A stretch of DNA of 64,000 bases from JAGKXB01 sp964498835 (GCA_964498835.1 CAZCIX010000001.1:30295-94294), one strand, 5' to 3'; shown: positions 35,296 through 45,008, counted from the stretch's first letter. Program-made: numbers and translations. The notes: a model not told the origin generated them from the letters alone.

Positions 35296-36705
35296 ATGGC
35301 ATTTCAAGAAAAAAAACTTCCAGCTAATGCGCCTGCTGCTCAAAAAGCATTGAATTGGGTAGACTCACGTTTTCCATTAAGCAAGCTTTGGAATGATCAG
35401 TGGGGCCAGTATTACGCGCCGAAAAATTTCAACTTTTGGTACATCTTTGGTTCGTTGGCCATGTTTGTGCTGGTTTTGCAGATCGTCACAGGCATTTTTT
35501 TAACGATGCATTACAAGCCTGATGCAAATTTGGCGTTTTCTTCTGTCGAATACATCATGCGTGAGGTGCCGTGGGGCTGGTTGGTGCGTTACATGCATTC
35601 AACGGGGGCTTCGGCTTTCTTCATTATTGTGTATTTGCACATGACTCGTGGTTTGTTATATGGCTCATATCGCAAACCGCGTGAGTTGATTTGGTTGTTT
35701 GGTTTTGCCATTTTCTTGTGTTTGATGGCTGAAGCATTTTTCGGTTATTTACTTCCTTGGGGTCAAATGTCCTATTGGGGAGCGCAAGTTATTGTTAACT
35801 TATTCGGTGCAATTCCTTTCATCGGGCCGGATCTTTCCTTGTGGATACGTGGTGATTACGTTGTGTCGGATGCGACTTTGAACCGTTTCTTTGCATTTCA
35901 CGTGATCGCTATTCCTCTCGTATTGTTGGGCTTGGTGGTGGCGCATTTGATTGCATTGCATGAAGTGGGTTCAAGTAACCCAGATGGTATTGAAGTAAAA
36001 GAGCATCTGGGTGAAGATGGTCATCCTTTGGATTCGATTCCCTCTCATCCATACTATTCCGTGCATGACATTTTTGGTGTGTCAATTTTCTTGCTCGTTT
36101 TCAGCACGATTGTGTTTTTTGCGCCAGAAATGGGTGGTTATTTCTTGGAATATAACAACTTCATTCCTGCTGACTCCTTGAAAACACCGCCGCACATTGC
36201 GCCAACCTGGTATTTCACGCCGTTTTATTCAATTTTGCGTGCCACAACCTCCGAGTTTTTGTATGCGCTCATGGTTGGTATTGTTGCTTACGTTAGTTTG
36301 ATTTACTTGAAATCAAAATTGAGCGGTAAGGTAAAGGCAGCTATCGCTGTTGTCGGTTTGGTGGCGATTGTTGGCATGTTGCCAGGTGCATTGGATGCAA
36401 AATTCTGGGGCGTGGTGTTGTTTGGATCCTCAGTCGTTATTTTGGCTGCTTTGCCTTGGTTGGATTTGTCTCCTGTTAAATCTATTCGTTATCGCCCAGA
36501 CTGGCACAAGTACGTCTATCTTGTATTTGGCATTGCTTTTGTTACTTTGGGTTATTTAGGTGTGCAGGCGCCTTCACCAATCGGGGAGCGTATATCGCAA
36601 ATATGTACCTTCATTTATTTTGGTTTCTTTTTGTTGATGCCATGGTGGAGTACCATGGGAGCATGCAAAAAAGTTCCTGATCGTGTGACGTTTCACCCGC
36701 ACTAA
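35296..36705 (+). CDS. petB: Ubiquinol-cytochrome c reductase, cytochrome b subunit
   Basis: The 469-residue membrane subunit carries both b hemes and the quinone sites. Heme ligands are in RYMHSTGASAFFIIVYLHMT and FAFHVIAIPLVLLGLVVAH. The Qo-site tetrapeptide, PEWY in textbook cytochromes b, is PTWY here (IAPTWYFTPFYSILRA). Eight or more helices are evident, with an extra hydrophobic C-terminal region. It is between petA and petC. Confidence 0.97.
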   Translation: MAFQEKKLPANAPAAQKALNWVDSRFPLSKLWNDQWGQYYAPKNFNFWYIFGSLAMFVLVLQIVTGIFLTMHYKPDANLAFSSVEYIMREVPWGWLVRYMHSTGASAFFIIVYLHMTRGLLYGSYRKPRELIWLFGFAIFLCLMAEAFFGYLLPWGQMSYWGAQVIVNLFGAIPFIGPDLSLWIRGDYVVSDATLNRFFAFHVIAIPLVLLGLVVAHLIALHEVGSSNPDGIEVKEHLGEDGHPLDSIPSHPYYSVHDIFGVSIFLLVFSTIVFFAPEMGGYFLEYNNFIPADSLKTPPHIAPTWYFTPFYSILRATTSEFLYALMVGIVAYVSLIYLKSKLSGKVKAAIAVVGLVAIVGMLPGALDAKFWGVVLFGSSVVILAALPWLDLSPVKSIRYRPDWHKYVYLVFGIAFVTLGYLGVQAPSPIGERISQICTFIYFGFFLLMPWWSTMGACKKVPDRVTFHPH

Positions 36706-36761
36706 ATTGACCAATAAGTGAACTTAAGCATAGGCATAAGAATAAGCATAAAAGGACATAC

Positions 36762-37532
36762 ATGAAATTGCTTAAAAAATTAATAGCAGCGTTAACCTTA
36801 ACCTTGACACCATTATTTGCGTGGTCAAGCGGTGGTTCGCATCCATTGGATCAAGCACCAGATCGTTCCACTGATATGGCTGCTTTGCAAAATGGAGCGA
36901 AGTTATTTGTTAATTATTGTTTAAATTGTCATTCCGCCTCTGCAATGCGGTATAACCGGCTCAAGGATATAGGCCTAACAGAAGAACAAATTGCGCAAAA
37001 TTTGTTATTCACCGGTGACAAGGTCGGTGAGTTGATGAAAACATCTTTGTCAGCAAAAGATGCAAAAGCGTGGTTTGGCGTGGTCCCTCCGGATCTTTCC
37101 GTGATTGCACGCGCCAAGTCTTCTGGCGCTGGTTCGGGCGCGGATTATTTGTATACCTATTTGCGTACTTTCTATAAAGATGATGCGCGTGCGAATGGTT
37201 GGAACAATTTGGTATTCCCAAATGCGGCCATGCCACACGCTTTATGGGAATTGCAAGGTGTTAAAGGGGCTAAGTTCGTCGAAGTAAAAGATCCGCATGA
37301 CGAAACTAAAGTTGTGCATAAATTCGATGGCTTTGAAACACTTAAAGCCGGGAAGTTAACTGCAATTGAATATGATTCCGCCGTAGCTGATTTGGTGGCC
37401 TATTTAAATTGGATGGCAGAACCAGCGCAAACGCAACGCAAACGTTTGGGTGTATGGGTATTGTTTTTCCTCGGTCTGCTTTGTGTATTGACCTGGCGTT
37501 TGAATGCAGCTTACTGGAAAGACGTAAAGTAA
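36762..37532 (+). CDS. petC: Ubiquinol-cytochrome c reductase, cytochrome c1 subunit
   Basis: The 256-residue subunit passes electrons to cytochrome c. A Sec signal (LTLTPLFAWS) is followed by the heme-binding CLNCHSASAMRYNRLKDIGL. A single C-terminal membrane anchor is present (VWVLFFLGLLCVLTWRL). An AAAAGGA site precedes the ATG. Last gene of petABC. Confidence 0.97.
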   Translation: MKLLKKLIAALTLTLTPLFAWSSGGSHPLDQAPDRSTDMAALQNGAKLFVNYCLNCHSASAMRYNRLKDIGLTEEQIAQNLLFTGDKVGELMKTSLSAKDAKAWFGVVPPDLSVIARAKSSGAGSGADYLYTYLRTFYKDDARANGWNNLVFPNAAMPHALWELQGVKGAKFVEVKDPHDETKVVHKFDGFETLKAGKLTAIEYDSAVADLVAYLNWMAEPAQTQRKRLGVWVLFFLGLLCVLTWRLNAAYWKDVK

Positions 37533-37561
37533 GCTTGTCCCTGTCTGACAGGTAATTATTT

Positions 37562-37599
37562 GGGGTGATCGCATATTGCACAGCGTGTCACCCCTTATT
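37562..37599 (+). terminator. Probable terminator between petC and sspA
   Basis: GGGGTGA and TCACCCC form a 7-bp stem with a 19-nt loop that can add a CGC/GCG pairing, followed by TTATTT. The T tract is imperfect, so partial read-through into sspA is plausible. Confidence 0.6.
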
Positions 37600-37617
37600 T
37601 CTTAAGGAACTATAACA

Positions 37618-38229
37618 ATGATGGTTCTCTACTCCGGCACCACATGCCCTTTTTCTCAACGTTGCCGTCTGGTTTTGTTTGAAAAAGGGATGGATTTTGA
37701 AATACGAGATGTCGATCTGTTTAATAAACCGGAAGATATTTCGGTTATGAATCCGTATGGTCAAGTGCCCATTTTGGTTGAGCGTGATCTCGTTTTATAC
37801 GAATCCAACATTATTAATGAGTACATTGATGAGCGTTTTCCTCATCCCCAACTCATGCCAGCAGATCCATTGATGCGTGCACGTGCGCGGTTGATGCTTT
37901 TTAATTTTGAAAAAGAATTGTTTATTCATGTGCACACGCTTGAAAATGAAAAAACTGGAAACGTGGAAAAAGTATATGAAAAAGCACGCGCAGAAGTTCG
38001 TGATCGTTTAACCATGTTGGCGCCTCTGTTTTTGAAAAACAAATACATGTTGGGTGATGAATTTTCAATGTTGGATGTGGCTATTGCACCGCTATTGTGG
38101 CGTTTGGATCACTACGGTATTGAGCTTTCTAAGACAGCGGCGCCTTTGATGAAATATGCTGAACGTATTTTTTCTCGTCCGGCATATATTGAGGCATTAA
38201 CACCTTCTGAAAAGGTAATGCGTCGTTAA
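37618..38229 (+). CDS. sspA: Stringent starvation protein A
   Basis: A 203-residue GST-fold protein that binds RNA polymerase. The N-terminal thioredoxin-like domain has LYSGTTCPFSQRCRLVLFEK and NPYGQVPILVERDLVLYES. The helical GST C-terminal domain follows. AAGGAAC precedes the ATG at 37618. sspB follows 46 bp later. Confidence 0.95.
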   Translation: MMVLYSGTTCPFSQRCRLVLFEKGMDFEIRDVDLFNKPEDISVMNPYGQVPILVERDLVLYESNIINEYIDERFPHPQLMPADPLMRARARLMLFNFEKELFIHVHTLENEKTGNVEKVYEKARAEVRDRLTMLAPLFLKNKYMLGDEFSMLDVAIAPLLWRLDHYGIELSKTAAPLMKYAERIFSRPAYIEALTPSEKVMRR

Positions 38230-38275
38230 TTTTGCATCGTGCGATTAGAAGCCAAGTTTTAGTACAGCGAGAATT

Positions 38276-38815
38276 ATGTCCGAAATTTCTACTAAACCCT
38301 ATATGTTGCGAGCCATTTATGAATGGTGTACCGATAGCGGCTATACCCCATATATCGCAATTAAAGTCGATAGGAACACTCGTGTGCCAATGGAGTTTGT
38401 CAAAAATGGCGAAATTGTATTAAACATCAGTTTTGGTGCCACAAGTGGCTTGAAAATGGACAATGATTTCATCCAATTTCATGCTCGGTTTGGTGGTGTT
38501 TCGCGCGAGATTCTGGTTCCCGTACAAAATGTCTTGGCAATTTATGCTAATGAAAATGGCCAAGGCATGATGTTCGATGCACCTCCCCCGATAATTGATG
38601 AACCTGTTGTCTCGGCAAGTGTGGTGCAAAAGTCTGGGCCACGCGGCATACTCAAAGGCGTACCCACCTCTACGCTTGCAACATCGAAATCAAGCGAGGC
38701 GTTAACTTCATCAGATTTGTTTCATTCATCTAGTGACGTAGGGCAAGGTGGTGGTGACGATAACCCATCTCCTCCAAAAAAAAATGGAAAACCTAACATT
38801 GTGCGAATTAAATAG
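38276..38815 (+). CDS. sspB: ClpXP protease specificity-enhancing factor SspB
   Basis: Adaptor that delivers ssrA-tagged proteins to ClpXP. The 179-residue product has the folded domain, including KPYMLRAIYEWCTDSGYTPY and the FSFGA-type strand NISFGATSGL. A long flexible linker leads to a basic C-terminal tail (GKPNIVRIK), the usual ClpX-binding tip. A tRNA-Thr gene follows, as in other Burkholderiales. Confidence 0.95.
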   Translation: MSEISTKPYMLRAIYEWCTDSGYTPYIAIKVDRNTRVPMEFVKNGEIVLNISFGATSGLKMDNDFIQFHARFGGVSREILVPVQNVLAIYANENGQGMMFDAPPPIIDEPVVSASVVQKSGPRGILKGVPTSTLATSKSSEALTSSDLFHSSSDVGQGGGDDNPSPPKKNGKPNIVRIK

Positions 38816-38817
38816 AG

Positions 38818-38823
38818 TATAAT
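38818..38823 (+). promoter_or_regulatory. Candidate -10 element of the tRNA-Thr promoter
   Basis: A perfect TATAAT ends 18 bp before the tRNA, just after the sspB stop. The matching -35 is weak (CTAACA with 19-bp spacing). Confidence 0.5.
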
Positions 38824-38841
38824 CTCTCTTCTTCAGGTTTC

Positions 38842-38917
<76 letters not shown>

Positions 38918-38924
38918 AAAATAG

Positions 38925-38954
38925 AAAGGGCTTACAGAAATGTAAGCCCTTTTT
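38925..38954 (+). terminator. Terminator after tRNA-Thr
   Basis: AAAGGGCTTACA and TGTAAGCCCTTT form a perfect 12-bp stem with a GAAA tetraloop, followed by TT. Confidence 0.94.
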
Positions 38955-39164
38955 GCTTGCATCACGTTAGCTGATTTACTAACTGGTGCATAGCACATCC
39001 ATCAGTGCAAATTTATACGCAATCCCAACATAGTTGTCTCCTAATGGATATGAGGAATATCAGTTACAATCGCGATTAGTTGTTCCATGCCATTGATGTC
39101 AATTAAATATTTAAATAAACGTTGATCTTGCGCATTAAATTAGAAAATAAAGATAAACCGCATC

Positions 39165-39974
39165 GTGTCTAATTTCGTTGAAATTCGTGATTTACAGTTC
39201 GCCTATGGCGAGCGCCAGATTTTGTCGGGCGTAAATATGAACTTCCCGCGCGGCAAAATTGTGGCGGTGATGGGTGGTTCTGGTTCTGGTAAGACGACGA
39301 TTTTGCGTTTGATTGGTGGTCAGTTGCGGCCGCAAGAAGGTACTGTATCCGTTGATGATCAGATTGTGCATGAGTTAGATAGCAAGAATTTATATGCTTT
39401 GCGGCGCAAGATGGGAATGTTGTTTCAACATGGAGCGTTGTTTACCGATTTGTCCGTATTTGAAAATGTTGCTTTCACTTTGCGTGAGCACACGGATTTA
39501 TCTGAGTCGTTGATTCATGATTTAGTCTTGATGAAGTTGCATGCGGTGGGGTTGCGGAATGCGCAGCAATTGATGCCGAGCGAAATGTCGGGTGGCATGG
39601 CCCGTCGGGTCGCCTTGGCGCGTGCGATTGCTTTAGATGCACAGCTTTTGATGTACGACGAACCATTTGCAGGGTTGGATCCGATTTCTATGGGTGTGAT
39701 CGCGAATTTAATTCGTAAGTTGAATAATGCGTTGGGTTCGACTTCAATTTTGGTTTCGCATGACGTACAGGAATCTTTCTTAATTGCTGATTTTGTCTAT
39801 TTTTTGTCGCAGGGGAAGATCATCGCTCAGGGTACACCTGCGGAAATGTTAATTTCTAATGATCCTTACGTACGTCAATTTGTGCACGCTGAAACAGATG
39901 GTCCCGTGCCTTTTCATTATCCGGGTCGGTCAATTGCAGAGGATTTGGGGATGCAGCAGGAGCCACGCGCATGA
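39165..39974 (+). CDS. mlaF: Mla lipid-transport ATPase MlaF
   Basis: ATP-binding subunit of the inner-membrane MlaFEDB complex, which moves phospholipids between envelope membranes. The 269-residue product has Walker A GGSGSGKTT, signature EMSGGMARRVALARAI and Walker B LLMYDEPFAGLD. It starts with GTG at 39165 after a poor ribosome-binding site. mlaE overlaps its end by 4 bp. Confidence 0.95.
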   Translation: MSNFVEIRDLQFAYGERQILSGVNMNFPRGKIVAVMGGSGSGKTTILRLIGGQLRPQEGTVSVDDQIVHELDSKNLYALRRKMGMLFQHGALFTDLSVFENVAFTLREHTDLSESLIHDLVLMKLHAVGLRNAQQLMPSEMSGGMARRVALARAIALDAQLLMYDEPFAGLDPISMGVIANLIRKLNNALGSTSILVSHDVQESFLIADFVYFLSQGKIIAQGTPAEMLISNDPYVRQFVHAETDGPVPFHYPGRSIAEDLGMQQEPRA

Positions 39975-40753
39975 AGCCTGATTTTTTGTCTCGTTTTGGG
40001 CGTCCTGTGCGTGAGTTTGTAGTTCGTCTTGGTGTGGCGACGCGTTTGTTTTTTGCGTTATTGATAGCTTCATTTGCTGTTTGGCGACGTCCGAGATTAG
40101 TAACCCAGCAGATACATTTTATTGGTAATCATTCTTTAGTCATTATTGCTGTGTCCGGTTTGTTTGTCGGTTTTGTATTGGGATTGCAGGGTTATTACAC
40201 TTTAAATAAATATGGTTCGGAGCAGGCGTTGGGTTTGTTAGTCGCTTTGTCTTTGGTGCGTGAGTTAGGGCCAGTAGTGACAGCTTTGCTGTTTGCCGGA
40301 CGGGCGGGAACTTCGTTAACGGCTGAAATTGGTTTGATGAAGGCAGGTGAGCAGTTGGCGGCTATGGAAATGATGGCTGTCAATCCTTTGCATCGTGTAT
40401 TGGTGCCACGTTTTTTGGCTGGTGTGTTTGCTATGCCAGTTTTGGCGGTTATTTTTAGTGCCCTTGGTGTGGGTGGTGCTTATGTTGTTGGTGTGCAATT
40501 GATTGGTGTGGATGATGGCGCATTTTGGGCACAAATGCAGGCAGGTGTCGATGTGATGCAAGATGTTGCGAATGGTGTGATTAAAAGTATTGTCTTTGGT
40601 TTTGCGGTAACGTTCGTTGCGTTGTTCCAAGGTTATGAGGCGCAAGCGACCCCAGAAGGTGTATCTAGGGCGACGACGCGCACGGTTGTGATCGCGTCCT
40701 TGATTGTGCTTGGATTAGATTTTGTGCTGACGGCATTAATGTTTAGTAAGTAA
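39971..40753 (+). CDS. mlaE: Mla permease MlaE
   Basis: The 260-residue permease of the MlaFEDB complex, with five to six hydrophobic helices. The family core is visible in LGPVVTALLFAGRAGTSLTA and MKAGEQLAAMEMMAV. ATGA overlap with mlaF indicates coupling. Its 3' neighbour is mlaD, 55 bp away. Confidence 0.95.
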   Translation: MKPDFLSRFGRPVREFVVRLGVATRLFFALLIASFAVWRRPRLVTQQIHFIGNHSLVIIAVSGLFVGFVLGLQGYYTLNKYGSEQALGLLVALSLVRELGPVVTALLFAGRAGTSLTAEIGLMKAGEQLAAMEMMAVNPLHRVLVPRFLAGVFAMPVLAVIFSALGVGGAYVVGVQLIGVDDGAFWAQMQAGVDVMQDVANGVIKSIVFGFAVTFVALFQGYEAQATPEGVSRATTRTVVIASLIVLGLDFVLTALMFSK

Positions 40754-40808
40754 TAAATTATTCAATATCTACACAACACTATATATAAACATAACGTAAG
40801 TAGAAATT

Positions 40809-41309
40809 ATGCAAGATAAACAACTTAATAAACGTAATACATTGCACACGTTAGATATGTGGGTGGGCTTGTTCGTATTGCTGGGTGTGATCGCACTATT
40901 ATTTTTGGCACTTAAGGTGGGAAATATGAGTGCCTGGTCATTGGATAAAAATTATGTGGTAACTAGCAAGTTTGACAATATCGGTGGTTTAAAGTCGCGT
41001 GCGCCGGTGAAAAGTGCTGGTGTGGTGGTTGGTCGTGTAGTAGATATTAAGTTTGATGATAAAAATTTTCAGGCATTGGTGACCATGAATTTGGATGCGC
41101 GTTATCAATTCCCCAAAGATAGTTCGGCCAAGATTTTGACATCAGGTTTGTTGGGTGAGCAATACATTGGTTTGGAGCCTGGTGGTGACACGCGTAATTT
41201 GGTGGCTGGAGATCAGATTAAGATGACGCAATCGGCCATTGTACTGGAAAGTCTGATTAGTCAATTTTTGTATAGTAAAGCGGCAGAAGGAAAGAGTGAC
41301 AATAAATGA
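40809..41309 (+). CDS. mlaD: Mla MCE-domain protein MlaD
   Basis: A 166-residue protein with one N-terminal membrane helix (about residues 17-36, GLFVLLGVIALLFLALKVG) and an MCE domain: FDNIGGLKSRAPVKSAGVVV and the TSGLLGEQYIGLEPGG motif. It forms the periplasmic ring of the complex. Its stop overlaps the mlaA start by 4 bp. Confidence 0.95.
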   Translation: MQDKQLNKRNTLHTLDMWVGLFVLLGVIALLFLALKVGNMSAWSLDKNYVVTSKFDNIGGLKSRAPVKSAGVVVGRVVDIKFDDKNFQALVTMNLDARYQFPKDSSAKILTSGLLGEQYIGLEPGGDTRNLVAGDQIKMTQSAIVLESLISQFLYSKAAEGKSDNK

Positions 41310-42076
41310 AGCATTTTTCTCGTTTTATGTGCTTGATTGTTGTTGGTGTGGCAATTTCGGTTTCTGGCTGCGCCACTTTCCATAAGTCACCGGATCCTTT
41401 TGAGGAATTTAATCGGGCGATGTTTACATTTAATGACAAGGTTGATGACGTTGCGTTAAAACCTGTTGCGACCGTGTATCAATCGTTGATGCCATCTTTC
41501 ATCCAAACTGGTATTGCGAATTTTTTTGGCAATTTGGGTGATGTGTGGACCGCAGTTAATAATTTACTCCAAGGCAAACTGGCTGAGGGAATGTCAGATA
41601 TTACTCGTGTTGGTTTTAATACTACGTTTGGATTTGGTGGTTTGATTGATTTGTCGTCCGAAGTTGGTTTGGCCAAGCATAAAGAGGATTTTGGTCAAAC
41701 TTTGGGCGAATGGGGCGTGCCAGCAGGTCCTTACGTTGTGTTGCCATTTTTTGGTTCATCTACTTTGCGTGATAGTGCTGCTCTTCCGGTCGATATGCGT
41801 GCGGACTTGTGGGGTCAAAAAGAGCCGGTGCGTTGGCGTAATGTGGGGACGGCGGTGCGTTTGGTGGATACCCGCGCTGCGTTGTTGGGTGCGTCTGGGT
41901 TATTGGAAGATGCTGCACTAGATAAATACGAATTTGTACGAGATGCGTATTTGCAACGACGTGTTGGACAAATTAATGATGGTGAGCCGGTACGCTCTGG
42001 TTTGTCTGGATATTTCAAATCCGATAATGATGATCTTGATTCTCAGCCTTTTGATGAGGTTGATGCTCGGCAATAA
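41306..42076 (+). CDS. mlaA: Outer-membrane lipoprotein MlaA (VacJ)
   Basis: The 256-residue product has a lipoprotein signal with the lipobox VSGC at about residue 22. The VacJ core includes DPFEEFNRAMFTFND and LGEWGVPAGPYVVLPFFG. It removes misplaced phospholipids from the outer leaflet together with the Mla complex. In E. coli this gene is elsewhere; here it lies inside the mla operon, as is common in betaproteobacteria. Confidence 0.95.
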   Translation: MKHFSRFMCLIVVGVAISVSGCATFHKSPDPFEEFNRAMFTFNDKVDDVALKPVATVYQSLMPSFIQTGIANFFGNLGDVWTAVNNLLQGKLAEGMSDITRVGFNTTFGFGGLIDLSSEVGLAKHKEDFGQTLGEWGVPAGPYVVLPFFGSSTLRDSAALPVDMRADLWGQKEPVRWRNVGTAVRLVDTRAALLGASGLLEDAALDKYEFVRDAYLQRRVGQINDGEPVRSGLSGYFKSDNDDLDSQPFDEVDARQ

Positions 42077-42133
42077 TCATGAAAGTTATTGAATAATTTA
42101 TGCAATAAAAAATTAGGAATAGGGATAAAAATC

Positions 42134-42799
42134 ATGCAAATACGCAAACAATTATTTATTTTCACGTTTTTTATGAGCGTTTGTTTTGCTTTGTCGACGG
42201 TTGTTCGCGCGGCCGAGGAGACGCCGGATGTTTTAATCAAACGTATTAGCCAAGAAGTGCTGGATGCTGCAAAAGCAGATAAAGAGATTCAGGTGGGTAA
42301 CCAGAAACGTATTCTGGATTTGGTAGAAACAAAAATTTTGCCTTATGTCAATTTCCAGCGTATGACGGCTTTAGCTACTGGTCGTCACTGGCGTTCTGCG
42401 AGTTCGGAACAACAAAAGCAATTGAGTGACGAGTTTCGCACTTTGTTGGTTTATACCTATTCCGGTGCTATTTCACAAATCAAAGACCAGCGTTTGGAAT
42501 TTAAACCTTTGCGTGTTGACCCAGCAGACACAGAAGTGGTTGTGCGTTCTCAAGTTGTGCAGGCAAGAGGTGAACCGATTCAGCTGAACTATCGACTTGA
42601 AAAAGGTTCTGCTGGCTGGAAAATTTATGACATCAACGTGTTGGGCGCATGGCTGATTGAAACGTATAAGGGTAATTTTGCTACCGAAATTAACAAAGCT
42701 GGTATTGATGGTTTGATTCAGGTTTTGGTAGAAAGAAATAAGAAGTTAGCAGAAAAAGCTGTGAAAACAAACAAGGCGAATGTTGTAAATAATAAATAA
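42134..42799 (+). CDS. mlaC: Periplasmic phospholipid-binding protein MlaC
   Basis: The 221-residue product starts at ATG 42134, 12 bases after AGGGA; the frame is open 15 codons upstream, without support. A Sec signal ends in STVVRA. The Ttg2D/MlaC domain is recognisable in ILPYVNFQRMTALATGRHWR and VLGAWLIETYKGNFATEI. It shuttles lipid between MlaA and the MlaFEDB complex. Confidence 0.94.
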   Translation: MQIRKQLFIFTFFMSVCFALSTVVRAAEETPDVLIKRISQEVLDAAKADKEIQVGNQKRILDLVETKILPYVNFQRMTALATGRHWRSASSEQQKQLSDEFRTLLVYTYSGAISQIKDQRLEFKPLRVDPADTEVVVRSQVVQARGEPIQLNYRLEKGSAGWKIYDINVLGAWLIETYKGNFATEINKAGIDGLIQVLVERNKKLAEKAVKTNKANVVNNK

Positions 42800-42825
42800 G
42801 CATTTTAATCCATACATTTTTCATT

Positions 42826-43101
42826 ATGTTTACACCTGGTGCAGTTCTGACTATGGATCAGCTTGATCAAGCAAAAAGCATGTTGGATGCTGGTTTGCTT
42901 GCGATTGCTCAGGGGCAACAAGTATTTGATTTGTCATCAGTTTTAGCATGTGATTCGATTGCTGTTGCGATTTTGCTTGGATGGCAACGAGCTGCGCAGG
43001 AACAGGGCATTGCATTATGTTTTATTTCTGTTCCTGCTAATTTACAAAGTCTGGTAGAGCTGTATGGCGTGACGGATTTGTTGAGTATCGCTGACTCGTA
43101 G
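42826..43101 (+). CDS. mlaB: STAS-domain protein MlaB
   Basis: A 91-residue STAS protein, the small cytoplasmic subunit that binds MlaF and supports its activity. The core FDLSSVLACDSIAVAILLGW matches the STAS fold. It is the last mla gene. Confidence 0.88.
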   Translation: MFTPGAVLTMDQLDQAKSMLDAGLLAIAQGQQVFDLSSVLACDSIAVAILLGWQRAAQEQGIALCFISVPANLQSLVELYGVTDLLSIADS

Positions 43102-43164
43102 GCGATCGATAACGTACAATCAGTTCACTAAAGTTGGTTAATAAATTATCATTGGTTGGGCAGT

Positions 43165-44100
43165 ATGACAGCAGCCATTCATATTAAAAATGTCAAAAAG
43201 CGTTATGGATCTTTGCAAGCTCTGGATGGCATTTCGCTATCGATAGAAGAAGGTGAGTTTTTTGGCTTGTTGGGCCCGAATGGTGCCGGTAAAACCACTC
43301 TTATTTCCATTATTGCTGGCTTGAACCGTGCGGATGCTGGCAGCGTGAGCATTCGTGGCCATGATGTCGTCAGCGATTACCGTAATGCACGCCAAAAGCT
43401 CGGCATGGTACCTCAAGAATTAGTATTCGATCCTTTCTTCACAGTGCGCGAAACGTTGCGCCTGCAGTCCGGTTATTTTGGTATCAGCAATAATGATCGC
43501 TGGATTGACGAAGTCATGGAAAATCTGGATCTGACGCATAAAGCCGATACCAATATGCGTGCGCTGTCGGGCGGTATGAAACGCCGTGTCTTGGTTGCTC
43601 AAGCGCTGGTGCATAAACCTCCTGTGATTGTATTGGATGAGCCGACTGCTGGAGTGGATGTTGAGTTGCGTCAGACGTTGTGGAAATTTATCACTCGCCT
43701 CAATCAAGAGGGCCATACCATCGTTTTGACGACGCATTATTTGGAAGAAGCGCAGGCTTTGTGTAAGCGAATTGCTATGCTGAAAAGTGGCAATGTGGTG
43801 GCGTTGGATACCACGGCGGCACTGATTAAGCGTATTTCTGGTGTGCGATTGGTGGTGCAATTGGCATCGGGCGATTTACCTTTTAATTTGAAATCCTTGA
43901 TGTTGCGTTCGGAAGAGGTGCAATCGGGTAAGCAAAATAGTCAAAATAATAAGTTTGTTTTGCATATCAATGATTATGCTGACGTTGAGCATATTCTGGC
44001 CAGAATTCGCGAAAACGGTGCCTTCATAGAAGATATGTATTTGCAAAAAGCTGATTTGGAAGATGTATTTTTGCAAGTGATGAGTGGAAATGCGCAGTGA
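43165..44100 (+). CDS. ABC-2 type exporter, ATP-binding protein (YadG-like)
   Basis: A 311-residue ATPase with Walker A GPNGAGKTT, signature LSGGMKRRVLVAQALV and Walker B VIVLDEPTAGVD, plus a C-terminal extension typical of the YadG/CcmA-like group. ATG 43165 is preferred over the TTG three codons before. It pairs with the permease gene that overlaps its end. The substrate is unknown. Confidence 0.88.
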   Translation: MTAAIHIKNVKKRYGSLQALDGISLSIEEGEFFGLLGPNGAGKTTLISIIAGLNRADAGSVSIRGHDVVSDYRNARQKLGMVPQELVFDPFFTVRETLRLQSGYFGISNNDRWIDEVMENLDLTHKADTNMRALSGGMKRRVLVAQALVHKPPVIVLDEPTAGVDVELRQTLWKFITRLNQEGHTIVLTTHYLEEAQALCKRIAMLKSGNVVALDTTAALIKRISGVRLVVQLASGDLPFNLKSLMLRSEEVQSGKQNSQNNKFVLHINDYADVEHILARIRENGAFIEDMYLQKADLEDVFLQVMSGNAQ

Positions 44101-44119
44101 TGCATGTGCAGTGAAAAAT

Positions 44120-44902
44120 ATGTTAAATAATTCTACCAGTTTGATTTCGGTCGGTTTCCGTACTTTGTTTTACAAAGAAGTATTACGCTTCTGGAAGGTG
44201 GCAACGCAAACCGTGACTGCGCCGGTCTTAACGGCCATGTTGTATTTGCTTATTTTTGGTCATGTATTAGAGGCACATGTTCAGGTTTATCCAGGTGTGC
44301 GTTATACCGCCTTTTTAGTACCTGGTTTGGTGATGATGAGTGTGTTGCAAAATGCATTTGCGAATGCGTCTTCTTCGCTGATTCAATCCAAAATTACTGG
44401 TAATTTAGTGTTTGTGTTATTGCCACCGCTTTCCACATTGGAGTTGTTTTGCGCTTATGTGTGCGCCTCTACTGTACGTGGTTTAGTGGTGGGTGGTGGC
44501 GTTTTGTTGATTACGATGTGGTTCGTGCCTTTATCGCTTGTTGCGCCTTTATGGAGTATCGTGTTCGCCTTATTGGCAGCCGCTTTGCTTGGTACGATGG
44601 GCTTGATTGCCGGTATTTGGGCAGAAAAGTTTGATCAGTTGGCTGCATTTCAGAACTTTATCATCGTACCTGCGACCTTTTTGTCTGGCGTGTTTTATTC
44701 CATTCATACGTTGCCGTATTTCTGGCAAATGGTGTCGCATTGCAATCCATTTTTTTACATGATCGATGGCTTTCGGTATGGGTTCTTTGGTGTTTCTGAC
44801 GTCAATCCTTGGCATAGCTTGCTGATTGTGAGCGTATTTCTTGTTGCGCTGGCCAGTCTTGCTATGAGCTTATTGAAAAGCGGTTATAAACTGCGTCATT
44901 AA
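44120..44902 (+). CDS. ABC-2 type exporter, permease (YadH-like)
   Basis: A permease of about 260 residues with six hydrophobic helices and the ABC-2 core FQNFIIVPATFLSGVFYS. The start is uncertain. ATG 44120 gives a family-like N-terminus, but the frame is open to 44084 inside the ATPase gene and the ribosome-binding site is weak, so reinitiation after the ATPase stop is likely. Partner of the preceding ATPase. Confidence 0.87.
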   Translation: MLNNSTSLISVGFRTLFYKEVLRFWKVATQTVTAPVLTAMLYLLIFGHVLEAHVQVYPGVRYTAFLVPGLVMMSVLQNAFANASSSLIQSKITGNLVFVLLPPLSTLELFCAYVCASTVRGLVVGGGVLLITMWFVPLSLVAPLWSIVFALLAAALLGTMGLIAGIWAEKFDQLAAFQNFIIVPATFLSGVFYSIHTLPYFWQMVSHCNPFFYMIDGFRYGFFGVSDVNPWHSLLIVSVFLVALASLAMSLLKSGYKLRH

Positions 44903-45008
44903 GTAAAAATCGTCTGTTATTGCCTTGCACATCATCACGTTTCATATTGGCGCATCAGCGTATGTGCTCGTTGGCTATTAGTTGTGCTATTCATATTAGG
45001 AAAATCCT

